A DNA stretch of 64,000 nt, taken from an uncultured Clostridia bacterium. GTDB lineage: Bacteria > Bacillota > Clostridia > Christensenellales > Borkfalkiaceae. The notes beneath the pieces are model-generated. The model made no database searches. It was not told the origin of the DNA and worked only from the letters and a program-made list of their open reading frames with translations. A program made the translations under genes and the position numbers. Below are positions 7,619 to 16,276 of the stretch, in pieces. Every line of letters begins with the position of its first letter. Position 1 is the first letter of the stretch. The stretch is taken from NCBI GenBank assembly GCA_947631465.1, contig CANRLK010000001.1, positions 1 through 64,000 on the forward strand, given 5' to 3'.

Positions 7619-8950
7619 TCAGTCGTATAAACTGAAATTTTTGTCCTCGTCGAATTTGAGTTCCACGCTCACCGTATCCTCGCCGCGCGAGACGGTAAGG
7701 ATCACCGTATCGCCCTTTCTCACGTCGAAGAGCGCGGTCGTCAGAACGTGCTGGCGGGTGATGACCCGCTCCTGCCCGTCTCCGATCTTGATGGAATACA
7801 AGACGTCGTCCTTATGGAGCTTGCCAAAAGAAATCGTGCTTAAACTCACGTCTTGGATCGTGACCGTTTCCAGGGTATAGGCTTTGCCCGTGCCGTCGTC
7901 GAACACGCCCTGTCTGTCGGTCGTGGAGACGGTGATCCCGAGGGTTGCGCGAAGCGCGCCCTGGGAAGAGTTGACCGCGCTGTTGTCGATGACGTTCTGC
8001 GCGACCGCCGCCGCGAGATTGACGGGGATGGCATAGCCGAAATGTTCGACGCCCGAGCGCTCCGAACGAGCGTTGACGACGCCGACGAGCTCGCCCGCCG
8101 CATTGAACAGCCCGCCGCCCGAGTTGCCGTGATTGATGGGCGCGTCCGTGCGCATTTCAAGCATGGAGACCGACGCGCTGCCGTCCGAAAGGTCGATGTC
8201 GATGTACTCCGCATCCACCGAGATGATCCCCGAAGAGACCGAAAAGCCCGAGGCGTCGGGGTTGCCGATCGCATAGACGCTCTCGCCGACCGTGACCGCA
8301 TCCGAATTTCCGAGCGTCACCGCTCGGCAGGAACTGTTTTTGATCTCCTCGCTGTTCTCGATCTTCAAGACCGCGATGTCGTACTGCATCGCCCCGCCGA
8401 GATAGGTCGCCTCGATCGCGCGCCCGCTCGTCATGCCGCCATAGAGATAGAGTTCGATGTCATTGCAGATACGCGGCGCCGTCGTGCCCTTGGACGCGTC
8501 GTTGTAGACGACGTGATAGTTGGTAATGACGAGCGCGTTGCCCTTTTCGCGGTCGATCGAATAGATGATCCCGCCGCCCATTGCGGAATAATTGCTCGGG
8601 GTCTCGAACACGGAACTTGAAGAGCGTTCATAATTGCATACGACCGCGACCGACGACATGAGCGCACGGTTGGTCGAAAGGGCGGGATCGCCCAGCCCGA
8701 TCTCTTTGAGAAAATCGACGAACGTCCCCTCATAGCCGTCCCGCTTGGCGTCCTGGTAAAGGCGGTATGCCTCGGAAGAAGTCCCCTGGGTTTCGTTCAT
8801 GAAGTCGCCGAGGGTCTCGGTATAGCCGAGTCCCGTGGCGACGGAATAGGGATTGCGCTTTAAGACGCTTCCCGCCCCGCAGGCGGAAAGGCTGAGCGCG
8901 AGCGTGCCCGTGAGTGCAAGCAGGGCGATGTATTTCACTGACTTTTTCAT
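7619..8950 (-). CDS. HtrA/DegP-like serine protease lipoprotein
   Basis: The 443-residue protein has a lipoprotein signal (LSACGAG) and an S1C-type trypsin-fold protease domain. The catalytic triad is visible as His in TNYHVV, Asp in YDIAVLKI and Ser in NHGNSGGGLF. A C-terminal region of about 100 residues matches the place of a PDZ domain. It should act outside the membrane in quality control of exported proteins. Most Firmicute HtrA proteins are anchored by a TM helix, so the lipid anchor is a variation. GGAGGAGG precedes the ATG; it has its own promoter and terminator. Confidence 0.9.
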   Translation of the reverse strand: MKKSVKYIALLALTGTLALSLSACGAGSVLKRNPYSVATGLGYTETLGDFMNETQGTSSEAYRLYQDAKRDGYEGTFVDFLKEIGLGDPALSTNRALMSSVAVVCNYERSSSSVFETPSNYSAMGGGIIYSIDREKGNALVITNYHVVYNDASKGTTAPRICNDIELYLYGGMTSGRAIEATYLGGAMQYDIAVLKIENSEEIKNSSCRAVTLGNSDAVTVGESVYAIGNPDASGFSVSSGIISVDAEYIDIDLSDGSASVSMLEMRTDAPINHGNSGGGLFNAAGELVGVVNARSERSGVEHFGYAIPVNLAAAVAQNVIDNSAVNSSQGALRATLGITVSTTDRQGVFDDGTGKAYTLETVTIQDVSLSTISFGKLHKDDVLYSIKIGDGQERVITRQHVLTTALFDVRKGDTVILTVSRGEDTVSVELKFDEDKNFSLYD

Positions 8951-8985
8951 AGACCTCCTCCTTATCTTATCCTTCCGATATCTTG

Positions 8986-9015
8986 ATTATAACCCAAAAT
9001 TTGTCATAAAGTCAA
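8986..9015 (-). promoter_or_regulatory. Sigma-A promoter of the HtrA-like gene
   Basis: The -35 is TTGACT (9010-9015) and the -10 is TATAAT (8986-8991), with an 18-base spacer. Between here and 9137 I see nothing coding, only a weak hairpin GGAAC/GTTCC near 9113-9126 that may end the rubrerythrin operon. Confidence 0.65.
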
Positions 9016-9137
9016 CGGGTTCGTGAAAAAAATATGATTTTTCCCCTCGAAACTTAAAAAAATTCTCTTTTTCGTGATATTTTGCATGCCCCGAAAACCA
9101 AAGGAAGAGTGGAACTTTCGTTCCGCCCTTCTTTTTT

Positions 9138-9269
9138 TCATAGATCGTCTGCGTCCTGAACGGGAGTTTCATATTGATCTTCCGAGTCAATTCCCGTATA
9201 ACTTCCCTGTTCGTCGCCGCTCGATCTCATGTTTGCGCCCTTTTGAAGCGCATGCTTTTTTTGCTTCAT
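9138..9269 (-). CDS. 43-residue acidic-tail small protein
   Basis: This short frame encodes 43 residues: a basic start (MKQKKHALQKG), a central GSYTG and an acidic end (VQDADDL). It begins three bases after the stop of the preceding small gene, with no clear Shine-Dalgarno of its own, so it would depend on translational coupling. The clear basic-to-acidic design and its tight placement argue for a real gene. I recall similar small proteins ending in PVQDADDL in Clostridia but cannot confirm it. The function is unknown; the forespore-type promoter upstream suggests a spore component. Confidence 0.6.
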   Translation of the reverse strand: MKQKKHALQKGANMRSSGDEQGSYTGIDSEDQYETPVQDADDL

Positions 9270-9272
9270 TGC

Positions 9273-9389
9273 TTAGCCGCAATTCTTGGTATCGCAGGAC
9301 TTTTTGTTGCTCGTCTTGACGTTCTTGACGTCGCTCTGCGAGCTCTTCTTGTTCTGCACGTCGCTTCCGCTGTTTTTCTTGTTCTTCAT
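9273..9389 (-). CDS. 38-residue Lys/Ser/Asn-rich small protein
   Basis: The start follows AAGGAG by six bases and overlaps the rubrerythrin stop by four bases (ATGA). The product is hydrophilic (Lys, Ser, Asn, Asp) and ends in CDTKNCG, a possible metal- or thiol-reactive pair. Composition and length recall the small spore proteins, and the operon promoter looks forespore-specific, but there is no motif that proves this. Confidence 0.65.
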   Translation of the reverse strand: MKNKKNSGSDVQNKKSSQSDVKNVKTSNKKSCDTKNCG

Positions 9390-9982
9390 AGATTCTCCTT
9401 TTTGAAGGGAAGATGGAGCTCGGCTTGCCCTTGCGACGCGCCGCATAAGGGACAAATATTCCAAGCCTCGTTCGCGGTGTGCATATAGCCGCACTCGCCG
9501 CAGATCCACAGCATCGGTCGTTCCGCCTTGTAGAGAGAGCCGTCCTTGAACGCCTCATAAAGGTACTCGAAGATGATCCGATGATTGCCTTCCACCATCG
9601 CTACCTTTTCGAATTTGAGCGCAAGTTGCTCAAACCCCTCCTCTTTTGCGATCCTTGCAAACTCGGGATACAAGACTTCCGCCTCGTCCCGCTCGTCGAT
9701 CGCCGCAAAATTCAAGTTTTCTTCGAGCGTCCCCGCATGAAATGGAAAGTTCGCATCGATATGAACTTCGTTTTGGCTTCCCGCATACTGCTGGATCGCC
9801 TCAAAGAAAACTTTTGCGTGATTGGTCTCGTTCTTTGCGATCGTCCGAATGGTATCCGCAAGAACTTCATAGCCCTGTTGCATCGCAGCCTTGACAATGA
9901 GCTGATAACGCATTCCCGCCTGACACTCTCCCGCAAAACCTCTTGCAAGATTATAGAATGTCCGCGTCTTGGTAAATTCCAT
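9386..9982 (-). CDS. rbr: Rubrerythrin
   Basis: The 198-residue protein has a ferritin-like four-helix domain with di-iron ligands (Glu in GECQAG, ExxH in ETNHAK, further Glu/His in VEGNHR). A C-terminal rubredoxin-like knuckle follows, with CGEC and CPLC. Rubrerythrins reduce hydrogen peroxide in anaerobes. It starts after GGGAGG and heads a three-gene unit with two tiny downstream genes. The upstream GTATA-N18-CAAAATA resembles a forespore (sigma-F/G) promoter, so it may protect the spore from peroxide. Confidence 0.9.
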   Translation of the reverse strand: MEFTKTRTFYNLARGFAGECQAGMRYQLIVKAAMQQGYEVLADTIRTIAKNETNHAKVFFEAIQQYAGSQNEVHIDANFPFHAGTLEENLNFAAIDERDEAEVLYPEFARIAKEEGFEQLALKFEKVAMVEGNHRIIFEYLYEAFKDGSLYKAERPMLWICGECGYMHTANEAWNICPLCGASQGQAELHLPFKKENL

Positions 9983-10004
9983 GTCCGTCCTCCCTTACGC
10001 TATC

Positions 10005-10034
10005 TATTTTGGACGGCACGCGCCGCGCTTATAC
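10005..10034 (-). promoter_or_regulatory. Possible forespore (sigma-F/G) promoter of the rubrerythrin operon
   Basis: GTATA (10030-10034) and CAAAATA (10005-10011) are separated by 18 bases, close to the Bacillus sigma-G pattern (GHATR, CATNHTA). No good sigma-A pair is seen here. Confidence 0.4.
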
Positions 10035-10079
10035 CCCCCTTGGGGTGGTAATTTTTGCGGGGATTTCCAAGACGAGATC

Positions 10080-10116
10080 AAAAGCCGCGCCGCCCGTGAT
10101 CTTCGGGCGGCGCGGC
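10080..10116 (-). terminator. Intrinsic terminator of the ABC exporter operon
   Basis: A perfect 13-bp GC stem (10084-10096 with 10104-10116) with a seven-base loop is followed on the minus strand by TTTT. Confidence 0.7.
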
Positions 10117-10137
10117 GCTTCTTTCTCTTTTTCTGCT

Positions 10138-11919
10138 TTATTTTGCAAACTGCGCGCGATACAGATCGAAATAAAACCCGCGCTTTTCGAGAAGTTCCTT
10201 ATGCGTGCCGCGCTCGACGATCGCGCCGTCCTTCATCACCAGAATGAGATCTGCGTTTTCGATGGTCGAGAGCCTGTGCGCGACGATAAAGCAGGTCTTG
10301 CCCTCCATGAGCTTTTTGAACGCATCCTGCACTTTGCGCTCCGTTCTTGCGTCGAGGTTGCTCGTCGCCTCGTCCAAGATGAGCATGGGCGGGCGGCAGA
10401 GCATGACCCGCGCGATGCAGAGCAGCTGTTTTTGTCCCTGCGAGAGCGACCCCTCGCCCGAAAGGACGGTGTCATACCCCTTGGGAAGGCGCAGGATAAA
10501 GCTGTGCGCATGCGCGGCTTTTGCCGCTTCGATCATCTCTTCTTCGCTCGCCGTCGGGTTTCCCATCAACAAATTTTCGCGCACCGTCGCGCATTTGAGC
10601 CAAGTCTCCTGCAAGACCATCCCGAAATTCTCGCGCAGGGAATGCCGCGTGATGTTCCGCACGTCGTTTCCGTCCACGCACACCCTGCCGCCGTCCACGT
10701 CGTAAAAGCGCATCAACAAATTGATAAGCGTCGTCTTTCCGCAGCCCGTCGGTCCGACGATCGCGACCCGTTTGCCCTTTTGCGCCGTAATGTTGAGATC
10801 TTCGATGAGTTTCCGCTCCTTTGAATAGGAGAAATCGACGTGTTCGAGCGTCACTTCGCCCTCGACGCCCGCAAGCGGCTTGTTCCCCGCGTCGGACGGC
10901 TCTTCTTGTTCTTTGATGAGCGAAAACAGTCTCGACGCGCAGGCGAGCGCGTTTTGAAATTCCGCGACGACCTCGCTGATCTCGTTGAACGGCTTCGTGT
11001 ATTGGGTGGAATAGCTCAAAACCGCGGAGAGCGCGCCCACCGTAAAGGGCAAGGCAGACCCCGCCGTCGAGATCGCAAGAAACGCCCCCGCAAGCAGGAC
11101 GAGCGCATAGACGGTCGCATTGATGAAACGGGTCGTCGGATTGGTCGTCGAAGAGAAGAACACCGCGCGCAGCGAGCACTTCCGAAAGCGTTCGTTGATC
11201 TCTTCGAAGGTCTCTTGGTTCTCCTCTTCATGGCAGAACGCCTTGACGGTCTTTAAGTTCCCCACCGCCTCGTCGATGAAGCCCGTCTGTTCGGCGCGGA
11301 TCTTGGACTGCTCCTTGAAGAGTTTATACGTCGAGGACGAGATGAACTTCGCGCAAAACAGCGAGAGCGGAGTCACGCAGACGACGATGAGCGCGATCTC
11401 CCAGCGCATGACAAATAAGATGACGAGCACGCCCAAGATGGTCGAAATGCCCGTAAACAGCTGGGTAAAGCCGAGGAGCAAGCCGTCGGAGAACTGCTCC
11501 CCGTCCGAGATGATGACGCTCGCCGTCTCTCCCAAGGCGCGGTCGTCGAGATAGCGAAGGGGCAGCGCTCCGATCTTTTTGAACGCGTCCTTCCGAATGT
11601 CCGCAAGGACGTGATAGGCGACGCGGTTGTTGCAAAGGCTCATGAGATAGAGCGAAACCGCCGCCGCAAGCGCACAGCCCAAGATCGCAAACAAGATGCG
11701 GGCGAGCGCGTCGAAATCCACATTGCCCTTTGAAAGCATGCAGTCGATCCCGCGCCCCGCAAGATAGGGCACGGCAAGCGAGCCCGCAACGTTGACCGCG
11801 GCAAGCAAGATCGTCATGCAAAGATAGGGCGCGTACGGCTTTAAGTACTTCAAAATTCCCCGAAAGGTCGTCATTTTGCTCCCCGTCTGCGCATTTTGTG
11901 CCTTTCTTGCCCGTTTCAT
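10138..11919 (-). CDS. ABC exporter half-transporter (TMD-NBD)
   Basis: The 593-residue protein has six membrane helices (about residues 30-330) and a C-terminal ATPase with Walker A GPTGCGKT, signature LSQGQ and Walker B MLILDEATSNLD with an intact catalytic Glu. It belongs to the type IV exporter (MdlB/LmrA-like) group. Its start overlaps the end of the other half-transporter by four bases, so the two form a heterodimer. The operon begins with a Ca2+/Na+-type exchanger under a manganese riboswitch, which hints at a link to metal homeostasis, although such exporters usually carry drugs or lipids. Confidence 0.9.
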   Translation of the reverse strand: MKRARKAQNAQTGSKMTTFRGILKYLKPYAPYLCMTILLAAVNVAGSLAVPYLAGRGIDCMLSKGNVDFDALARILFAILGCALAAAVSLYLMSLCNNRVAYHVLADIRKDAFKKIGALPLRYLDDRALGETASVIISDGEQFSDGLLLGFTQLFTGISTILGVLVILFVMRWEIALIVVCVTPLSLFCAKFISSSTYKLFKEQSKIRAEQTGFIDEAVGNLKTVKAFCHEEENQETFEEINERFRKCSLRAVFFSSTTNPTTRFINATVYALVLLAGAFLAISTAGSALPFTVGALSAVLSYSTQYTKPFNEISEVVAEFQNALACASRLFSLIKEQEEPSDAGNKPLAGVEGEVTLEHVDFSYSKERKLIEDLNITAQKGKRVAIVGPTGCGKTTLINLLMRFYDVDGGRVCVDGNDVRNITRHSLRENFGMVLQETWLKCATVRENLLMGNPTASEEEMIEAAKAAHAHSFILRLPKGYDTVLSGEGSLSQGQKQLLCIARVMLCRPPMLILDEATSNLDARTERKVQDAFKKLMEGKTCFIVAHRLSTIENADLILVMKDGAIVERGTHKELLEKRGFYFDLYRAQFAK

Positions 11920-13640
11920 GCGTCCCTCCTTTCCTGAAAGGAGAGGATCTCCCGATAGACCTGACAGGTTTTTTCAAGCGACTCGTGCGTGCCGACGCCC
12001 GCGATCTTGCCGTCATCGAGCACGACGATCTTATCCGCATGCCGCATGGTGCTTGCCCGCTGCGAGACGAGCACGACGGTGCAGGACAGGGTTTTGAGCC
12101 CCGCAAGCAAATCCCGCTCGGTCGCATAGTCGAGCGCGGAAGAGCTGTCGTCCAAGATCAAGATGTCGGGGTCTTTGACGAGCGCGCGGGCGATCGTGAG
12201 CCGCTGCCGCTGTCCCCCCGAAAGATTTTTCCCGCCCTCAAAGATCTCCCCGTCGAGCCCGCCCTTTGCCTTTACGACGTCCTCGGCTCTTGCAAGCGCG
12301 ATCGCCCTTGTAAGTTCCTCTTCCGAGGCGTTCTCGTTCCCCCAGAGCAGGTTGGAGCGGATCGTTCCGCGAAACAAAACGGTCTTTTGCGGGACGACGC
12401 CGATTTTTGCCCTGAGCTCGTCCTTGGGGATTCCGTTTACGTCCCTGCCGAGCACGAGCACCCGCCCGCCGCTCGCCGCATAAAAGCGGGGGATGAGGTT
12501 GATAAGGGTGCTCTTTCCCGCCCCCGTGCCGCCCAAAATGCCGACCGTCTCCCCCCTTTCCGCCGAGAAGTCGATCTCCGAAAGCGCATTCCCGCCGCCG
12601 CCCGCATACGAGAACGAGACGTTCTCAAAGCAGAGTGCAGGAGCGCCGTCCATACTTGAAGGCGTTTCCTGCGCGATCAACGGCAGGCAGGAAGGCTCGC
12701 CTTGCATGTCGAGCACTTTCCCGATACGTTTTTGACAAGAGACGGCTTTTGTGACGGTGACGATGAGATTTGCGAGCTTGATGAGCTCCACCAAAATTTG
12801 CGCGAGATAGCCGTAGAGGGCAACGACCTGCCCCTGTTCGAGCGCGCCGCCGCTGACGCGGATCGCGCCGACATAGAGGAGCGCGATGGTCGCAAGGTTG
12901 ATGAGGACGAACGTGACGGGTCCCGTGAGCGCGGAGATCGCCCCCACCCGCTTTTGGGCGCGTTTGAGCTCGTCGTTGCGTTTCTTGAACGCCGCCCGTT
13001 CGCTTTCTTCGAGAGAAAAGGCGCGGATGACCCGAACGCCTTCCAAGTTTTCGCGGGTCGAGAGATACACTCGGTCGAGCCGACCCTGCATTTTTTGATA
13101 GAGCGGGATACAAACGCCCATCACGGTATAGACGGCGACCGCAAGCAGCGGAATGACCGCGGCAAAGACGAGGGCGGCACGAACATCGACGACAAAGGCG
13201 AGCGCCATCGCGCCGAATACGACAAAGGGCGAGCGCAAAAACAGACGGAGCGCCATATTGACCCCCGTCTGGACCTGCGCGACGTCGCTCGTCATGAGCG
13301 TGATCATCTTCGCCGTGCCGAGTTCGTCGATCGTTTCATAGGAAAAGGATTGGACCTTGGAAAACAGGCGGCTCTTTAAGGTCGCCGCCGTTCCGACCGC
13401 GGCTTTTGCCGCAAAATACTGCGCAAACAGCGCAAACACGAGCCCGAAGAGCCCGAACGCAACGAGCAAAAGGCAGGCAGAGATGACATACCGCCGATCG
13501 CCGTTCGCGATCCCAATATCGATGACCGCCGCAACGACGAGAGGGACGCTCAGTTCGAGCGCAACTTCGAAGAGTTTGAAAAGAGGCGACAGGATCGCCT
13601 CTTTGCGGTATGTTTTGAGCGCTTGAAATAGGTGTTTCAT
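11916..13640 (-). CDS. ABC exporter half-transporter with degenerate ATPase site
   Basis: The 574-residue protein has an N-terminal six-helix membrane domain and a nucleotide-binding domain with Walker A GGTGAGKST and signature LSGGQRQR. The Walker B is followed by Asp, not Glu (ILILDDSSSALD). Loss of that catalytic Glu in one partner is the rule in asymmetric heterodimeric exporters such as TM287/288, so the pair with the 593-residue protein should have one active and one degenerate site. It lies eight bases after the exchanger gene and overlaps its partner by four. Confidence 0.9.
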   Translation of the reverse strand: MKHLFQALKTYRKEAILSPLFKLFEVALELSVPLVVAAVIDIGIANGDRRYVISACLLLVAFGLFGLVFALFAQYFAAKAAVGTAATLKSRLFSKVQSFSYETIDELGTAKMITLMTSDVAQVQTGVNMALRLFLRSPFVVFGAMALAFVVDVRAALVFAAVIPLLAVAVYTVMGVCIPLYQKMQGRLDRVYLSTRENLEGVRVIRAFSLEESERAAFKKRNDELKRAQKRVGAISALTGPVTFVLINLATIALLYVGAIRVSGGALEQGQVVALYGYLAQILVELIKLANLIVTVTKAVSCQKRIGKVLDMQGEPSCLPLIAQETPSSMDGAPALCFENVSFSYAGGGGNALSEIDFSAERGETVGILGGTGAGKSTLINLIPRFYAASGGRVLVLGRDVNGIPKDELRAKIGVVPQKTVLFRGTIRSNLLWGNENASEEELTRAIALARAEDVVKAKGGLDGEIFEGGKNLSGGQRQRLTIARALVKDPDILILDDSSSALDYATERDLLAGLKTLSCTVVLVSQRASTMRHADKIVVLDDGKIAGVGTHESLEKTCQVYREILSFQERRDA

Positions 13641-13648
13641 GTGATCTC

Positions 13649-14671
13649 TTATCCCGCAACGGGAGCTAAAAACAGATAGAGGTAATACGCCGCAAAGCAG
13701 GAGAGGAAGATGATCCCCGCGGGCTTTTTGAGGCTGTGCCGCCCGACAAGGGCGAGCGCAAACAGCAGGACCGCCGCCGCAAGCGCGATGACCGCGTCGA
13801 TCAAGTGCTCCGAAGGCGTGAGCGTGAGCGGACAGAACAGCGAGGCGATCCCCGCGACGATGAAGATGTTGAAGATGTTGCTGCCGATGATATTGCCGAC
13901 CGCGATGTCCGTCTCCCCCTTGAACGAGGCGATGACCGACGTGACGAGTTCGGGAAGGGACGTGCCGATCGCAACGATCGTGAGCCCGATGATGCGCTCC
14001 GAGACCCCGCAGGACGCCGCGATATAGCGCGCGGAATCGACGAGCAGCGTCCCCCCGCCCACGACCATCGCAAGCCCCACGATCGAGAGCACGATCAAAA
14101 ACCAGAGCTTCTCCTCCATTCTATCCAGCCACTGTCCGATCTTGCCCTTCTTTTTCTCCTTCTTCTCCTCTTTTTCGTCCGAAGTTTCCTCTGGAAGCTG
14201 TTTTTGCAGCTTCTGCTGCTTGAACGCGTCCTTGAACAAGAGGAACATATAGACCGAAAAGACGGCGAGCAGAATGAGCCCGTCCCACCATTCAAGCGCG
14301 TAATTCCAAGCCCCGAGCCCGATCAAAAGAAGACTTGCAAGGAGCAGCACGGGAAGGTCCAATCGAAGGGTATTTTTGCGCACGGGCAGTTCGTGCAAGA
14401 GCGCCGAGAGCCCCAAAATAAGCAGGATGTTGACAATGTTGCTTCCGACGACGTTGCCGATCGCAAGGTCGGTCGAATGCTTGACCGCAGACGTCACCGA
14501 GACCGCGAGCTCGGGCGCGCTTGTCCCAAATGCGACGACGGTCAGCCCGATCACAAGCGCGGGGATCTTACATTTTTGCGCGATGCCCGCCGTGCCGTCC
14601 ACAAACCAATCCGCGCCCTTGACGAGGAGCGCGAAGCCCAAGACCATGAGAAATATCCGAAGTACCAGCAT
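13649..14671 (-). CDS. CaCA-family sodium/calcium (or manganese) exchanger, YrbG-like
   Basis: The 340-residue membrane protein has the two inverted alpha repeats of the family, GTSAPELAVSVTSA (with GNVVGSN) and GTSLPELVTSV (with GNIIGSN), around a charged Glu/Lys-rich cytoplasmic loop. The family swaps cations such as Ca2+ for Na+ or H+. Because the leader holds a yybP-ykoY riboswitch, I infer that it exports Mn2+ or that Mn2+ reports the need for it. It is the first gene of an operon with both ABC half-transporters. The ATG has only a weak ribosome site (GGCGGGT), consistent with riboswitch control. Confidence 0.88.
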   Translation of the reverse strand: MLVLRIFLMVLGFALLVKGADWFVDGTAGIAQKCKIPALVIGLTVVAFGTSAPELAVSVTSAVKHSTDLAIGNVVGSNIVNILLILGLSALLHELPVRKNTLRLDLPVLLLASLLLIGLGAWNYALEWWDGLILLAVFSVYMFLLFKDAFKQQKLQKQLPEETSDEKEEKKEKKKGKIGQWLDRMEEKLWFLIVLSIVGLAMVVGGGTLLVDSARYIAASCGVSERIIGLTIVAIGTSLPELVTSVIASFKGETDIAVGNIIGSNIFNIFIVAGIASLFCPLTLTPSEHLIDAVIALAAAVLLFALALVGRHSLKKPAGIIFLSCFAAYYLYLFLAPVAG

Positions 14672-14697
14672 ACCCGACCCGCCTTTTCAAAACTTGC

Positions 14698-14809
14698 CGA
14701 AAGTCTTGTCGTTCATGCCTTGAAAAAGCATCAACCGCCGCGACACGCTCTTTTTCCCGAAAGAGCGGGGTATGTTGCCGCAAGCGCAAAAGGGACTACT
14801 CCCCCTCGG
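14698..14809 (-). promoter_or_regulatory. yybP-ykoY manganese riboswitch
   Basis: The minus strand has the conserved pieces in order: GGGGAGTAG at the 5' side (about 14797-14805), CAACATACC in the middle and GACAAGACTTTCGG at the 3' end. The ends can pair (CCGAGG with CTTTCGG) to close P1. Established work shows that this class binds Mn2+ and turns on metal efflux genes. A sigma-A promoter lies directly upstream, and the exchanger start is 27 bases downstream. Confidence 0.8.
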
Positions 14810-14817
14810 TCAAAAAA

Positions 14818-14846
14818 ATTCTACCATCTCAACCAAAAAAAGTCAA
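14818..14846 (-). promoter_or_regulatory. Sigma-A promoter of the exchanger-ABC operon
   Basis: The -35 is TTGACT (14841-14846) and the -10 is TAGAAT (14818-14823), with a 17-base spacer. The -35 is part of the stem of the acyltransferase terminator. Confidence 0.6.
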
Positions 14847-14861
14847 GCGACTGCCTTGACT
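14834..14861 (-). terminator. Intrinsic terminator of the acyltransferase gene
   Basis: The stem AGTCAAG/CTTGACT (14855-14861 with 14841-14847) is followed by seven T residues on the minus strand. Confidence 0.7.
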
Positions 14862-14893
14862 TTCTTGTTTTTCGAGATTCTCCCCGCTTTTTC

Positions 14894-16213
14894 TTATTCC
14901 GCGCCCTCTTCGTCCTTTTTCGGCGCATTTTCGCCCTTGATCGCCGCCCGTGCGCGCTCGCAGTCGAGAAAATAAATCTCCTCCGTTGCAAAGCTCACTT
15001 TTGTCAGCCTGTCGCGCATGTTGACGGGGTGCAGCCAATAAGAATCGTCCTTGACGGAGATGTCGATGCTGTCGCCGAACACGTTGTTGTGATATTTCTT
15101 CTTGCGGAAGGGATAGTCGAACTCAATGTGCACGCTTTCGAGTTGCGCGCCCGTCCAAAACAGATCGACGGGCTGCCCGTAGGCGGTGCAGGTGAGGCGG
15201 GTCCCCTCCGAAGTCTGTACGAGCCTGCCCATGCCCTGATCGTAAAACCGCTTGGCGTTGGGCAGGGTATGGACGGTGACGTCCGCCTCGAAGCGGTATT
15301 TGCCGCTTCGGACTTCCTCTCTCACGAGCTGCCGCTCCCATTTGACCCAATCGGGGATATGGGCAAACTCGGTCTCCCCTTCCTTGGCATGCAGCCGACC
15401 GTATTCGTCCATCTCCCATTCCTTCTTGCAGGCATTGCACCAAAGTTTCACGCCCGCAGAGTCCATCTCGAACTCCTTCTTGCAATGCGGGCATTGATAC
15501 AAAATGCCGTGCAGTCCGTCCGCCCGCCGAGGATAGGGATTTTTGATCTTATTCTCGTACTGATAGGCAAAATCGTCCCTTGCCATCGCCTTTTTGATGC
15601 GCGCATTGAGCTCCGAAGCGGGAAGGGTCTGCGTCTCTTCCGCGGTCGCGATGAGTTCGAGCTCCGTCCGAAGCGGCAGCTTTTGTTCGGGCTTGTTCCA
15701 CTGCGGCGCGGAGATAAATGTGCCGTAAATTCTGAGCACGACGACGGGGACTTTCATCACCTTGCACATTTTTCCGAGCGAGTCGGGCAGGAAGGAAGTC
15801 GTGCCGTCAAAGGAATAGCGCGCCTCGGGATAGACGCATACGATGTCCTTGTATTTTTCGGCGCAATAGCGCATGTGGCGGATGAGATGATAGTCCTTGA
15901 CGAACTTGCGCTTGCAAATACAGCCCAGCTCGCGCATGAAGAAGTCCCCCACGTCGCGCACCGCGTCGATTGCAACGACGTTGTTCGCATTATGCGGGGA
16001 GATCGCCTTGTACATCGCGGGATAGTCGAGCATGCTCGCATGGGTCGCCAAGAGAAAATAGGGCGGCTTTACGCCCTCCATGTTGATCTTGACCCGCGTC
16101 AGCTTTCTGCCGATGAGCCGCGGGTTTACGGCAAACAGCCGCGCGATCGTCATCCAAAACACGCTCGGCTTCTTCGGTTTCCTTGAAAAATCGTATCTTT
16201 TGATCTCGTCCAT
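14894..16213 (-). CDS. Lysophospholipid acyltransferase-family protein with zinc-ribbon
   Basis: The 439-residue protein has a PlsC-type domain with HX4D (THASMLD, about residues 58-64) and a PEAR box in place of the usual EGTR. It therefore should transfer an acyl group to a glycerophosphate-type acceptor at the membrane. Residues 230-260 hold two CxxC pairs (CPHCKKEF and CNACKKEW), a zinc knuckle not found in ordinary PlsC, and a 180-residue C-terminal domain of unknown role follows. The substrate cannot be assigned. It is a single gene with a consensus promoter and its own terminator. Confidence 0.75.
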   Translation of the reverse strand: MDEIKRYDFSRKPKKPSVFWMTIARLFAVNPRLIGRKLTRVKINMEGVKPPYFLLATHASMLDYPAMYKAISPHNANNVVAIDAVRDVGDFFMRELGCICKRKFVKDYHLIRHMRYCAEKYKDIVCVYPEARYSFDGTTSFLPDSLGKMCKVMKVPVVVLRIYGTFISAPQWNKPEQKLPLRTELELIATAEETQTLPASELNARIKKAMARDDFAYQYENKIKNPYPRRADGLHGILYQCPHCKKEFEMDSAGVKLWCNACKKEWEMDEYGRLHAKEGETEFAHIPDWVKWERQLVREEVRSGKYRFEADVTVHTLPNAKRFYDQGMGRLVQTSEGTRLTCTAYGQPVDLFWTGAQLESVHIEFDYPFRKKKYHNNVFGDSIDISVKDDSYWLHPVNMRDRLTKVSFATEEIYFLDCERARAAIKGENAPKKDEEGAE

Positions 16214-16230
16214 ATCTTTTCTCCGCCTCT

Positions 16231-16259
16231 ATTATAGCGGAATACGGTCACTTTGTCAA
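16231..16259 (-). promoter_or_regulatory. Consensus sigma-A promoter of the acyltransferase gene
   Basis: The -35 is TTGACA (16254-16259) and the -10 is TATAAT (16231-16236), with a 17-base spacer. Confidence 0.75.
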
Positions 16260-16276
16260 CGACCGAAAAAAATTTT

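Noticed and set aside
8987..9190. Minus-strand frame of 67 codons between the protease and the small genes
   Set aside because: It overlaps the better-supported 43-residue frame and the protease promoter, and has a low-complexity, unlikely composition.
13736..16186. Very long plus-strand open frame of over 800 codons
   Set aside because: It is antisense to the exchanger and acyltransferase genes, crosses the riboswitch, and is rich in Arg/Asp/His as expected for a shadow of GC-rich genes.
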